64,000 nucleotides of DNA from JBGVSA01 sp049840475 (GTDB lineage: Bacteria; Pseudomonadota; Gammaproteobacteria; Burkholderiales; Rhodocyclaceae): the NCBI GenBank assembly GCA_049840475.1, contig JASGKX010000001.1:1984001-2048000 (forward strand), read 5' to 3'. The notes beneath the pieces are model-generated. The model worked only from the letters and a program-made list of their open reading frames with translations. It was not told where the DNA came from and ran no database searches. Below are positions 44,058 through 52,929 of the stretch, one piece after another; the first letter of the stretch is position 1, and every line of letters begins with the position of its first letter. The translations under genes and the position numbers were made by a program.

Positions 44058-44483
44058 ATGGACTATGAACAGATATTCGCCATTAGTGCAGCTGGGATGG
44101 CGGCTGAAAAGACTCGCGTTCAGGTCGCTGCCCTCAATATCGCGAACGCACAAACCGTGGCTGTCAATGGTTCTGGTGCATACCAGCCGCTCAAGGTCAT
44201 CGCGCGCGTGGTCGCCGCGCCAGTCTTCGGTTCGCTGGTCGACACTGCACTCGCAATGCGTCCGTTGGTGGACGTGGTGCCCGATGAGGTACCTCCACGT
44301 CAGGTCTATGACCCGTCTCACCCGCTTGCCAGCAAGGATGGATTCCTCAACTACCCGGGCGTGGACAACATTGGTGAGATGGTGCGGCTGATGAGTGCTA
44401 CGCGCGCGTATGAGGGCAACGTGGTGGCCTTCAACACCATCAAGTCGTTGGCTATCAAAACGCTTGAGATCGGAGGCGCGTGA
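44058..44483 (+). CDS. flgC: Flagellar proximal rod protein FlgC
   Basis: A rod protein of 141 residues with RVQVAALNIANAQTVAV at the N-terminus, the diagnostic DPSHPLASKDGFLNYPGVD in the middle and a C-terminal VRLMSATRAYEGNVVAFN. It is two bases after flgB and overlaps fliE by one base (TGATG). Confidence 0.95.
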   Translation: MDYEQIFAISAAGMAAEKTRVQVAALNIANAQTVAVNGSGAYQPLKVIARVVAAPVFGSLVDTALAMRPLVDVVPDEVPPRQVYDPSHPLASKDGFLNYPGVDNIGEMVRLMSATRAYEGNVVAFNTIKSLAIKTLEIGGA

Positions 44484-44794
44484 TGAGCATCGAGAGCATC
44501 GCGGCGATTGCGGCTCTGCAGGGCACCACTGCTCTGGGCGCAGCGCAGGTGCAGACGACCGGCGCCGCCGCTACTCAGTCTTTCTCGTCAATGGTCAGCC
44601 AGGGGCTGAATTCCGTTAACAGTCAGCTTCATGCCAGCGACATCGGACTGCAGAAGGTTGCCGCCGGAGACGCGCAATCGCTACACCAACTGATGATTGG
44701 TATGGAGGAGGCACGGTTGTCCTTCCAGCTTCTGATGCAAGTGCGCAATCGCGTTCTGGAAGCCTATCAAGACGTCATGAAGATGCAGGTATAG
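44483..44794 (+). CDS. fliE: Hook-basal body adaptor FliE
   Basis: FliE joins the MS ring to the rod. The 103-residue protein has the unordered Ala/Gln/Ser-rich N-terminal part and the conserved C-terminal EEARLSFQLLMQVRNRVLEA, YQDVMKMQV. Normal length. Confidence 0.94.
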   Translation: MSIESIAAIAALQGTTALGAAQVQTTGAAATQSFSSMVSQGLNSVNSQLHASDIGLQKVAAGDAQSLHQLMIGMEEARLSFQLLMQVRNRVLEAYQDVMKMQV

Positions 44795-44830
44795 GCCATT
44801 GAGCCGCACCAGAAGGTTTAGGAGAACAGA

Positions 44831-46276
44831 TTGCTTGATTTGCTAAGAAACATGGGGACAGGTGCGCGAGTTGGTTTGCTCGTTGGGATGCTGGGCATAG
44901 CTGTGTTCATGGTGGGAGGCGGCTTCTGGGTGCTACGCCCGGACTACGAGGTGTTGTTCTCAGATTTGTCGCCACAAGATGCAGTGGTGATGACATCGGA
45001 ACTCGACAAGGGCAAGACGCCATACCGTCTTGAAAATCAAGGTACCGCTATCGCCGTGCCCAAGGACGCGGTCTACAAAACGCGCATTGCCTTGATGGGC
45101 AAAGATCTGCCTTTGCACGGGACAGTGGGGTTTGAGCTATTCAATAACTCAGACTTCGGTGCGACAGAATTCGCACAGAAGGTGAATTACCAGCGCGCGC
45201 TGCAGGGCGAGATTACGCGAACCATATTGTCCATCTCCGAGGTTCGGACAGCGCGACTGCATCTGGCGATCCCCGAGGACACACTTTTCAAGAAGAGCAC
45301 CAATGTCGCTAAGGCGTCCGTGTTCCTTTCGATGAAAGATGGACAGCGCCTGACCTCTGTACAGGTATCTGGTATTCAGCGTCTGGTGGCTGCCGCAGTT
45401 CCAGGTATTCAGCGCCAGGACGTGACGATCGTTGACGACCATGGTGTCGCTTTGACCCGCAATGTGTCTGACGCAGTCGAAGGGATCGATGGGTCTCCGC
45501 GCTTGGATCTTAAACGCGAAACTGAAGTGTATCTCGAACGAAAGGCCCAGGCCGTACTTGACAAGGCGTTGGGTGCAGGACAGGGCATGGCGTCGGTGGC
45601 GGTGGCACTCGATATGGATCGCGTTCAGGTTACGACGGAGGACGTGCTTGCGCCGCCAGTCCGCAACGGCGAGCCCGCAACGGGTGTCATCGTTCACGAA
45701 CGTCTTATGGATCGACGTACTCCGGGCGCCCCTCCTGTTGGCCCAGGGCCTGATGGCGGCGGGCTGCGCGAAGTCGACTACCAAGTCGGTCGGAGGGTGG
45801 AGCGGATTGTCTCAGCGCCCGGTACCGTGCGTCGTATTCAGGTCGCGGCTGTCATGCGGCAGCCCGTCGGACCGGACGAAGGCGAGCGGCTGCGCAGCCT
45901 ACTGATGGCTGCAGTTGGCGGTTCGGCGGATCGAGGCGACAGCGTTGTCGTGCAAGCGATGGTCGGCGCCGATGATGGAAGAACGCAAGCGGACCCGGTG
46001 GCGGGGGGGGGCGATCAGCCGATCGCGCCGAGCGCCCGTTCGAGAGCTGTGCCCGCTGTCCAGGGGGGCGGCATCACGCTGTCGGTGTTCCTGATCGGCG
46101 CTGTAGCTCTGCTTGGCGTGCTGTGCGCCGCTTTCTTCGCAAGACGCAGGCGGATCGTGTCGTTGAGTGACACGGAGCGTGCCGTATTGTTGGAGCGCAT
46201 CGAAAACTGGTTGGCGCAACCAGACACCGGAGCGCGCGCATTGAGCGGTGCGGGAGTCAAGAGTGAGCCCCAATAG
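44831..46276 (+). CDS. fliF: MS-ring protein FliF
   Basis: FliF forms the MS ring around the export gate. A TTG start is supported by AGGAGAAC six bases upstream. The 481-residue chain has membrane helix 1 (about 15-37), ring-building modules (RPDYEVLFSDLSPQDA, RALQGEITRTILSISEV), a variable loop with VDYQVGRRVERIV, membrane helix 2 (about 418-440) and a cytoplasmic tail of only about 40 residues with ERAVLLERIENWLAQ. It is some 70 residues shorter than enteric FliF; the shortening is mostly in the loop and tail. Confidence 0.93.
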   Translation: MLDLLRNMGTGARVGLLVGMLGIAVFMVGGGFWVLRPDYEVLFSDLSPQDAVVMTSELDKGKTPYRLENQGTAIAVPKDAVYKTRIALMGKDLPLHGTVGFELFNNSDFGATEFAQKVNYQRALQGEITRTILSISEVRTARLHLAIPEDTLFKKSTNVAKASVFLSMKDGQRLTSVQVSGIQRLVAAAVPGIQRQDVTIVDDHGVALTRNVSDAVEGIDGSPRLDLKRETEVYLERKAQAVLDKALGAGQGMASVAVALDMDRVQVTTEDVLAPPVRNGEPATGVIVHERLMDRRTPGAPPVGPGPDGGGLREVDYQVGRRVERIVSAPGTVRRIQVAAVMRQPVGPDEGERLRSLLMAAVGGSADRGDSVVVQAMVGADDGRTQADPVAGGGDQPIAPSARSRAVPAVQGGGITLSVFLIGAVALLGVLCAAFFARRRRIVSLSDTERAVLLERIENWLAQPDTGARALSGAGVKSEPQ

Positions 46277-46808
46277 TCGCAGAGCAGCACTTCTGCTGCA
46301 CGCAATGGGTGAGTTTGATCGTCAATGGACGCTGGCCAGGCTTGCACCGAGCGACCGCAGCAATATGGATGCGCTGCTCGCGGAACTGCGTGAGCTTGGT
46401 ATCCCCGCCGACAAATCACTCATACGGACGGCGCTCGAGGATGGCGCAAGATCGAACGGGAGCTTGGCCCAAGTGGTGGAGGATCCCATTGCGGCGGCGA
46501 GCCCCGACATCATGGTCGAGCTTCTGCGTTACGAATCCCAACGCACCATCGCTTTGGTGTTGTCTCTTCAAGAGTGGTCGTGGCGTCAGGCCTTTCTTGC
46601 TCGGTTGCCGCAGGCGCTTCGGGACGATCTCCTCGAGACCTGTGTGTTGGCGGCCCCCCCCTCACTCGCAGTCGCCTTACGCGCCATTCTGATCGAGCGG
46701 CTCGGCGCCATTCGCGCACGTCCAGAAGATTTATCGGTTGCCATCGTGCCGTCGTCGCACTCGGTGCGAAAGCGATTTGGTTTGCCGCTGAAGTGGAGTC
46801 GATCATGA
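46263..46808 (+). CDS. fliG: FliG-like protein lacking the torque domain
   Basis: A 181-residue protein between fliF and fliH, where fliG is expected. Residues about 6-45 (AALLLHAMGEFDRQ) resemble the FliG N-domain, and about 83-150 match the middle domain: YESQRTIALVLSLQEWSWRQ aligns with the EHPQTIALILS region, the EHPQ motif being altered. Canonical FliG has about 330 residues; the C-terminal domain with the charged torque helix is absent, and fliH starts four bases before the stop, leaving no room for it. A GTG start inside the fliF end is assumed. Confidence 0.72.
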   Translation: MSPNSRRAALLLHAMGEFDRQWTLARLAPSDRSNMDALLAELRELGIPADKSLIRTALEDGARSNGSLAQVVEDPIAAASPDIMVELLRYESQRTIALVLSLQEWSWRQAFLARLPQALRDDLLETCVLAAPPSLAVALRAILIERLGAIRARPEDLSVAIVPSSHSVRKRFGLPLKWSRS

Positions 46809-47536
46809 TGCCGTCAAGTGCCTCCAAGCAGGTGCTGCGGCAGGCGGCGCTGCAGTCTCAGGTCCGGGTTCTGGTCCGGCCCGTTGTTCAGAAGACAGCG
46901 CTTCAACAAGCTCCTCGGCAGGACTTGAACGATACTTCCACCCGGGCTCGCCCGTCGGAGCAAGAGACTGAGCGGCAAAGGCAGCTTGAGGCGATCGCAG
47001 AGGAGACCCGCGTGCGCGCCTTTGAAACTGGCCGACGTGAGGGAGTTGCCCAAGGCATTGACGAGGGAAGAGCAGAGACGAAGCGGTTGGCGGAGGAGCA
47101 AGCATCCCAGTTTGATGCCATCTTGACCGCTATTGAAACGGCGCGACTGGCATTAGCCCAGGCTGTCGAGAGCGATATGGTCGAGTTGGCGCTGGCGTGC
47201 GTGGGCCAGCTGCTTGCCCAGAACTTGATTCATCCGGATGTCGTTCGGGCGCAGATTCGTCAGCAGATTGAACGCTACGCAGGAGAGGGGGGCGTTTGCG
47301 TTCGGTTGGCTCCGCGGGACTACGCACTATTGAATGGCGACGAGGTGTTCACCAACCTACTCACGAAGCATGTTCGTGCCGGGGGGGTACGCTGCGTTCC
47401 CGATGACGGTATCAATGCCGGCGGCTGCATCATCGAAACGGGAGCCGGCGCCACCGACGCCCGTATAGAAACGCAGCTTGAGCAGCTCAAGTCGCGATTG
47501 GTGGCGCTGTATCGCGAACGGGGAGAGCGGACGTGA
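46805..47536 (+). CDS. fliH: Export ATPase regulator FliH
   Basis: FliH binds the ATPase FliI and tethers it to the C ring. The protein has 243 residues: a Gln-rich N-terminal part, a coiled coil with the glycine-repeat-like RRE-GVAQGIDEGRAE (about 80-95), and a C-terminal globular domain ending INAGGCIIETGAGATDARIE, typical of FliH/YscL. It overlaps fliG and fliI by four bases each. Confidence 0.92.
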   Translation: MMPSSASKQVLRQAALQSQVRVLVRPVVQKTALQQAPRQDLNDTSTRARPSEQETERQRQLEAIAEETRVRAFETGRREGVAQGIDEGRAETKRLAEEQASQFDAILTAIETARLALAQAVESDMVELALACVGQLLAQNLIHPDVVRAQIRQQIERYAGEGGVCVRLAPRDYALLNGDEVFTNLLTKHVRAGGVRCVPDDGINAGGCIIETGAGATDARIETQLEQLKSRLVALYRERGERT

Positions 47537-48738
47537 GGCGTTACGTCGAGGCGATCAAGAACAGTGACCTGACACAGCGCATTGGCTATGTGCGAGAGCT
47601 GGCCGGGCTAGTGATCCGGGCCTCAGGCCCGATGGCCGCGGTGGGAGACACTTGCCGTATCAAAGCGCGGGACGGTAGATCGATTCTGACCGAGGTGGTC
47701 GGTGTCAGAACCGGCGAAATTACATTGATGCCTTTCGGTTCGATTTCCGGACTCAGCGTTGGCGCCGAGGTGATCACCACGGGCGACTTGGCCGACTTTC
47801 CCGTTGGCGATGCCCTATTGGGGCGCGTTGTCGATGGGTTTGGCGGACCGCTGGACAGGCTGCCGCCCATCGTCTGCGAGGAGAGACGCTCCTTGCGGGG
47901 AATTGGTATCAATCCGATGCAGCGTCCGCGTATTCACAAGGTACTGGAGACTGGCGTGCGCGCAATCGACGCACTGCTCACGCTTGGAGAAGGGCAGCGT
48001 GTCGGCATATTTGCCGGTAGCGGAGTAGGTAAGAGCACGCTGCTCGGAATGATAGCCCGATACGTCATCGCAGATGTGAACGTTATTGCGCTGATCGGGG
48101 AGCGCGGGCGAGAGGTGCGCGAGTTCATCGAGAAGCATCTCGGTCACGAAGGGTTGGCACGTTCGGTCGTCGTTGTAGCGACTGCCGATCAACCTGCATT
48201 GGCGCGTATCAGAGCGGCCTATGCCGCGATTGCCATCGCGGAGTATTTCCGTGGGCAAGGTCGCCAGGTGCTGCTGACCATGGATTCGATAACACGTTTG
48301 GCCATGGCTCGTCGCGAAGTGGGGCTCGCCGCCGGCGAACCGCCCACCGCACGCGGCTATACCCCGAGCGTGTTTGCCGAGATTCCTGAACTCTGCGAGC
48401 GATGCGGGCTCGCCGACGGTGGAGGCATTACTGCGCTGCTCACAGTGCTGGTCGAGGGGGATGACCTCAACGAACCCATCGCGGACTGTCTGCGCGCCAC
48501 CTTGGACGGTCACATCGTATTGTCGAGGGATATCGCTCACCGTGGTCGATTTCCCGCCATCGACGTTCTCAAGAGTACGAGTCGATTGATGATGGACGTG
48601 GCCTCTGCAGAAGAGCGCGAGCTCGCGACCCGTACAGTGCGCGCCATGGCAGCGCTGGAGAAGAACCGGCAACTCGTTCGACATCGGAGCCTACGTCAAG
48701 GGTACAAATCGGGATCTCGACCACGCGCTGCTCCTTGA
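47533..48738 (+). CDS. fliI: Flagellar export ATPase FliI, C-terminus frameshifted
   Basis: FliI is the F1-beta-like ATPase of type III export. Walker A is FAGSGVGKST near 161, and other core motifs are GERGREVREF, LLTMDSITRLAMARREVGLA and EPPTARGYTPSVF. As written the frame stops at 48738 after an alien tail (LVRHRSLRQG). Dropping one C in AACCGG (48664-48669) continues as SFDIGAYVKGTNRDLDHALL, the standard FliI ending, and stops at 48833-48835, overlapping the fliJ ATG by four bases. The intact protein would have about 433 residues. The break is probably an error. Confidence 0.93.
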   Translation: MRRYVEAIKNSDLTQRIGYVRELAGLVIRASGPMAAVGDTCRIKARDGRSILTEVVGVRTGEITLMPFGSISGLSVGAEVITTGDLADFPVGDALLGRVVDGFGGPLDRLPPIVCEERRSLRGIGINPMQRPRIHKVLETGVRAIDALLTLGEGQRVGIFAGSGVGKSTLLGMIARYVIADVNVIALIGERGREVREFIEKHLGHEGLARSVVVVATADQPALARIRAAYAAIAIAEYFRGQGRQVLLTMDSITRLAMARREVGLAAGEPPTARGYTPSVFAEIPELCERCGLADGGGITALLTVLVEGDDLNEPIADCLRATLDGHIVLSRDIAHRGRFPAIDVLKSTSRLMMDVASAEERELATRTVRAMAALEKNRQLVRHRSLRQGYKSGSRPRAAP

Positions 48739-48831
48739 AGACTCGCTTGCCGGCTTCCTCGCGCAGTCGATCGGTGGAGCTGCGCGCCGCGCGTCGATCG
48801 AGCAGTTGGCCCACATGCACATGGAGGCCAC

Positions 48832-49305
48832 ATGACAATAGACATGCGCCGATTCTCGTATCGCCTGCAGGCCGTTCATACCAAGGCTGAGTGGGCACTG
48901 GATACACAGCGGGTACTCCTTGCCGCTGCAAGAAAATCAATGGATGCGTGTGAGGAAGAACTCAAGAGTGCGAACGGAAAGTGGGACTCCACGGTTTTGG
49001 CCATGCAGGCTGCACAGCGTAGCCAGTTGAACCCACGGGGGCACGCGGCCGCCCTGCAGTTTCTGCTTACATTGGGCAAGCAAATTGAACAGCTGATCAA
49101 AATACTCGAACGACGACGCCAGGAATTTGAACGACTGCAGGCTTCCTGTGCGACGCTGCACCAACGTGTCGAGCAACTGGATGCGTATCGACGCGACAGG
49201 CTCGTTGAATTCGTCGCCGCTGAACAGACTCGAGCGCAAACGGCGAGCGATGCTGAGTGGTTGCAGCGGGCCGGATGGATCGCCATCAGGGGGACGGCCC
49301 AATGA
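48832..49305 (+). CDS. fliJ: Export chaperone-escort FliJ
   Basis: A 157-residue, almost entirely helical coiled-coil protein (YRLQAVHTKAEWALDTQRVL, LTLGKQIEQLIKILERRRQE) directly after fliI, as FliJ always is. FliJ is the central stalk of the ATPase and recycles chaperones. Its ATG overlaps the restored fliI stop and its stop overlaps the next start by four bases. Confidence 0.88.
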   Translation: MTIDMRRFSYRLQAVHTKAEWALDTQRVLLAAARKSMDACEEELKSANGKWDSTVLAMQAAQRSQLNPRGHAAALQFLLTLGKQIEQLIKILERRRQEFERLQASCATLHQRVEQLDAYRRDRLVEFVAAEQTRAQTASDAEWLQRAGWIAIRGTAQ

Positions 49306-50156
49306 CGCGCATCGGCGACTCGTCAGGCCTCCAGAAGACGATCACTGGACAGGCTACGGCTAAGCCAGAGGTGTCGGCCGCCGATCGGCAGGGGGCTTGG
49401 CTCCGAGAGATGCAGCGCGCCCAAAGCGAGGCGTGGCTTAGTCACCCGCTACTTGAGCGCCCAGCCTTGACGTCCTTTGTCTCTGTCTCATTGAACATCG
49501 CCGAGAAGGGCAATACGAGGCTAGGTGATTCGCTACGAGGGGTGGGTGTGCAGCGCGATGTGCCTCGGGACGCGTGGGACTCGCATCTTCCGGAGATCAG
49601 ACGTCATGACAATGGCGAGCGCCCGTCAACGCAGAACTCTGTTGAGAGCGACAACGCCGAGAGCCAGGGGCTGAATCCGGCATGGCGATCCGCAGGGGGA
49701 GGGAATCTCATTGGAGAGGTCACGAAGCTGGACAGCCCCGCACCAACGGCCTTCATCAACGTTGGCAGCGTTCCCGTTACAGCTCAGGCCTCAGGCGTGG
49801 CGAATGGGTGCCTTGAACAGCAGATATCGATCATGACGAAGCAGATCGGGGTTGAACGGCTCATCGCTGAAGAAAGCGTCGCTGAATGCTCCCGCAACGG
49901 CGGGTTTGCGACGATTGAAAGGGCGCCCGTTCAGATTACTGCGCAGTGGGCCGGAGACTCCGTGGCGTTGTGGCTAGGTGTGGCGCAGCCGCAGTCTTTC
50001 GATCTTTCGGCAATGATGCGTCAACTGCGCGCGTTGCTCGATGAACAAGGCATTCATGTGATTTCCCTGGTGTGCAACGGCAGACAGTGGGAAGGCGTCT
50101 CGTCAGATGACCTCACCCTGCAGCAGTCGCCGCTAGAGGTTCGCGAAGTTCAATAA
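49302..50156 (+). CDS. Putative hook-length control protein (FliK position)
   Basis: A 284-residue hydrophilic protein between fliJ and flgD, the usual place of fliK. The first 190 residues are low in order and rich in Ser, Asn, Arg and Gln. The last 90 form a compact part (ERAPVQITAQWAGDSVALWL, LSAMMRQLRALLDEQGIHVI) that resembles the FliK C-terminal domain only in layout. FliK assignment is by position; sequence support is weak. Confidence 0.6.
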   Translation: MTRIGDSSGLQKTITGQATAKPEVSAADRQGAWLREMQRAQSEAWLSHPLLERPALTSFVSVSLNIAEKGNTRLGDSLRGVGVQRDVPRDAWDSHLPEIRRHDNGERPSTQNSVESDNAESQGLNPAWRSAGGGNLIGEVTKLDSPAPTAFINVGSVPVTAQASGVANGCLEQQISIMTKQIGVERLIAEESVAECSRNGGFATIERAPVQITAQWAGDSVALWLGVAQPQSFDLSAMMRQLRALLDEQGIHVISLVCNGRQWEGVSSDDLTLQQSPLEVREVQ

Positions 50157-50172
50157 TCAGTGAGGTGACAGC

Positions 50173-50568
50173 ATGGCGACCAGCGCGGTGGGTAGCACGA
50201 CTGACTTGAGTGCCAAGGGGCTCGGTGTAGAGGATTTCCTGAAGATACTTCTTACCCAACTTGCATATCAAGATCCGCTCAAACCCATGGACAACCAAGA
50301 GTTCATGGCCCAGATGGCGCAGTTCACGACGCTGGAGCAGACCCAGCAACTGAACGAAAAGATGGATCAGATACTCACTTCGCACGCGCTGACGCAATCA
50401 GTCGGCTTGCTCGGACGCACAGTCAACGCGACGACCGCCACGGGCACGACGACCGGTACGGTGAGCGCAATTGCGATGACGGATTCCGGCCCTTCGTTGA
50501 ACGTGAAGCTCGCAGATGGAACCGTGGTGTGGGGCATATCGTTGAGCCAGATTTCCAACATTCGCTGA
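50173..50568 (+). CDS. flgD: Hook-cap scaffold FlgD, short form
   Basis: FlgD caps the growing hook. The conserved N-terminal signature FLKILLTQLAYQDPLKPMDN and QFTTLEQTQQLNEKM are perfect. At 131 residues it is far shorter than the usual 220 or so: the central Ig-like region is missing or reduced and only a short beta segment (GRTVNATTATGTTTG to the end) remains. Whether it still caps a hook is uncertain. Confidence 0.92.
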   Translation: MATSAVGSTTDLSAKGLGVEDFLKILLTQLAYQDPLKPMDNQEFMAQMAQFTTLEQTQQLNEKMDQILTSHALTQSVGLLGRTVNATTATGTTTGTVSAIAMTDSGPSLNVKLADGTVVWGISLSQISNIR

Positions 50569-50578
50569 GGATATTCGT

Positions 50579-51754
50579 ATGCTCGATTCGATCTACGTGG
50601 GCATGACCGGTTTGAATGGTTTTTCAAAGGGGCTTCGCGTTATCGCCAATGACACAGCCAATTTGAACACGCCTGGTTTCAAAAGCTCGCAACTGCAGTT
50701 TGGAGACCTCGTATTTGGTGGAGGATCTCAGGGCTGGGGGCAGGCAAACACGGGTTACGGTTTGGCGACCTATTCAACGACGCTCAATTTCGCCGCAGGA
50801 GAGCTGCGACAGACAGGCAACAACCTAGACATGGCGATTGACGGCAACGGCCTGTTCGTCTTGAAGGACGCTAATGGGAAGCTGCTGTATTCACGGGCCG
50901 GTCAGTTCAAAATCGATGACAATGGCGTTCTCGTTGATCGATTGGACGGCTACAAAGTTGTTGGAATGGATGTCTCTGGCGCGATGGGCGAAATCTCCGT
51001 TGGAGGGCTTCGTACCTCGGCCGCCCGGGCGACTGAGACCGTCAAGTTCATCGGCAATCTGTCAACCAGCGCGACCGAGACAACCATCTCGAACATTACC
51101 GTCTATGACGCCGTTGGAGCCCAACACACGCTGACGCTCTTGCTCAAGAACATCGGTAGCACGAAGCCCGGCGCCTGGAGTGCGACGTTGTCAGAGGACT
51201 CCACCGAGATCGGCACCGGCGAGATTACCTTCGTTGGTGGGCAACCCTTGGACGGCTCGTCAACGTTGAACTTCACGTACACGCCTGCGGGCGGTTCCGA
51301 AATGAGTTTCGCGTTCGATTTCGGGCAAGACGTCACGTCCTACGCCGGGGGCAGTCAATCGACCCTGGCGGTTTCGTCGCAGGACGGATACGCGTCTGGA
51401 CAACTCACTGGAATTGAGGTCAACAGTTCCGGAGCGCTCAAGCTCACGTACTCGAACGGGCAGAGTGCCACCGGGCCTCGCCTCGCCTTGGCTTCGTTCG
51501 ATTCGGTCGAGTCAATTCGTCAGGTCGGCGGCAACAAGTTCGAGCAGACTCGGCCCGATGGGTGGCATTTTGGCTGGGCAGGCGAGCATGGCTTTGGTTC
51601 TATCCAGGGGGGGCGTATTGAAGTCTCCAACGTCGACCTGTCGCAGGAGTTTAGCGACCTTGTGGTGATGCAGCGCGGATACCAGGCTTCTTCGCAAGTG
51701 GTATCGACTGCCAATGAGATGTTGCAGGAACTTTTCAATATGAAGGGCAAGTGA
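50579..51754 (+). CDS. flgE: Flagellar hook protein FlgE
   Basis: The hook subunit, 391 residues. The N-terminal RVIANDTANLNTPGFKSSQL and C-terminal SNVDLSQEFSDLVVMQRGYQ signatures are intact, with a Thr/Ser/Gly-rich surface domain between. Its presence means the machine should extend a hook beyond the outer membrane. It follows flgD by ten bases. Confidence 0.94.
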   Translation: MLDSIYVGMTGLNGFSKGLRVIANDTANLNTPGFKSSQLQFGDLVFGGGSQGWGQANTGYGLATYSTTLNFAAGELRQTGNNLDMAIDGNGLFVLKDANGKLLYSRAGQFKIDDNGVLVDRLDGYKVVGMDVSGAMGEISVGGLRTSAARATETVKFIGNLSTSATETTISNITVYDAVGAQHTLTLLLKNIGSTKPGAWSATLSEDSTEIGTGEITFVGGQPLDGSSTLNFTYTPAGGSEMSFAFDFGQDVTSYAGGSQSTLAVSSQDGYASGQLTGIEVNSSGALKLTYSNGQSATGPRLALASFDSVESIRQVGGNKFEQTRPDGWHFGWAGEHGFGSIQGGRIEVSNVDLSQEFSDLVVMQRGYQASSQVVSTANEMLQELFNMKGK

Positions 51755-51755
51755 G

Positions 51756-52553
51756 GTGGATGCTCGTCCTTTGCTTAACCTGTCTTCGGCTCAAGCAACG
51801 TTGCTGAGAGATCATTTCGCGTCCATCGCGAAAGCTTGGTCCAGAGACTGGCTCGACGCTGGCGACCCTCTCAATGTCATGGACTGCCGTGTCGCGACCG
51901 AAAGTTCATTTGCCTTGTGGTCGGGTGGGTACGCGAACTGGAGATGGATGTCGTTAGGGCTGGATGGCTCTCGTCTCGCCTGGGTGGCCGCCCCCCTTGA
52001 TGTCGAAGCGCAGGTGGCGGCTGCTTGCGGATTGGATACTTCGCACCCGCTTGCGACCCATTCATCCATTGGCGACACGCTTGTTGTGCAAGCTTGGTCG
52101 GACCTGTTGATTCGCCTTGGTGGAGGTGCGTTCGTCCAGCCCTCAGCCTCGTCGGCGGTCAGCCCGATGAGCACGTTGTCTGCGCCATTCAGTGGTGCGG
52201 CCATGCTTTACCTGGATCTGTCCGGCGTTCCGCTCGTCCTGGCTCTCAATGGTTCAGCAGTCCTGAACTTGGCACCGCGGCGGGACTCGATCGAACAAGT
52301 GCCCACGGTCGCAATGATCGCGCCCTCGGAGGCGCTGAAGAGACTCGGCGTCCTTATTGAATGCAGCTTCGCACCGACGGAGGTCGCGCTCGGGACGTTG
52401 AACTCGCTGACTGTCGGTGACGTACTCGTACTCGAACACGGCCTGCACGAACCACTCCACGTGAATACGCGCGAAGGCTCGCCAGTGTGCCGCGCCTATC
52501 TAGGCAGGCATGCCGAAGCTTTTGCTGTCGCGCTCGCCCTCGAAACGTTGTAA
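51756..52553 (+). CDS. FliM/SctQ-like C-ring protein with one SpoA domain
   Basis: A 265-residue protein starting at a GTG one base after the flgE stop, immediately ahead of fliN. The last 75 residues form a SpoA-type domain (LIECSFAPTEVALGTLNSLT, VGDVLVLEHG). It occupies the fliM position but the N-terminus (RPLLNLSSAQATLLRDHFAS) has no CheY-binding motif of the LSQxEID kind, and the middle lacks the usual GGXG-type FliM signature. Overall it is closer in layout to the SctQ proteins of injectisomes. Confidence 0.65.
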   Translation: MDARPLLNLSSAQATLLRDHFASIAKAWSRDWLDAGDPLNVMDCRVATESSFALWSGGYANWRWMSLGLDGSRLAWVAAPLDVEAQVAAACGLDTSHPLATHSSIGDTLVVQAWSDLLIRLGGGAFVQPSASSAVSPMSTLSAPFSGAAMLYLDLSGVPLVLALNGSAVLNLAPRRDSIEQVPTVAMIAPSEALKRLGVLIECSFAPTEVALGTLNSLTVGDVLVLEHGLHEPLHVNTREGSPVCRAYLGRHAEAFAVALALETL

Positions 52554-52567
52554 TCGGTGCATTGATC

Positions 52568-52924
52568 ATGAACGATATTCACGAACGCATTCCTTCTCTC
52601 GATGATGACAGCGCCAGTACTGTGCATCCCATTGCCTATGAAGAGCTGCCGTCAAATGGGGGCCAGAATGCGCCGATCCTCAACTCGATGAATCCGTTGC
52701 ATCGGCTCAAAGCGCGGGTCACCGTACGTGTTGGGGGGGCGGAGCTCACTGTTGGCGATCTTATGTCCATGAAAGTAGATCAGCTGCTCATCCTGGATAG
52801 CGGGCTGAGTACCCCCGTGAACGTTATGGTCGAGGGAAGCGTGATCGCGCGGGGGGAGTTGGTGGCCGTCGAAGATCGATTCGCAGTTCGAGTAACCCAG
52901 CTGCCGACTCCGTTGAAGGATTGA
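52568..52924 (+). CDS. fliN: C-ring protein FliN
   Basis: FliN, 118 residues from the ATG at 52568. A disordered N-terminal 45 residues precedes the SpoA domain (LKARVTVRVGGAELTVGDLM, LLILDSGLSTPVNVMVEG, ARGELVAVEDRFAVRVTQL). FliN docks FliH-FliI complexes at the C ring. It is standard in size and sequence. Confidence 0.92.
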   Translation: MNDIHERIPSLDDDSASTVHPIAYEELPSNGGQNAPILNSMNPLHRLKARVTVRVGGAELTVGDLMSMKVDQLLILDSGLSTPVNVMVEGSVIARGELVAVEDRFAVRVTQLPTPLKD

Positions 52925-52929
52925 CTTCG

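Noticed and set aside
46263..46808. Short FliG explained by another frameshift
   Set aside because: fliH starts four bases before its stop, and there is no following DNA in any frame that could encode the missing domain.
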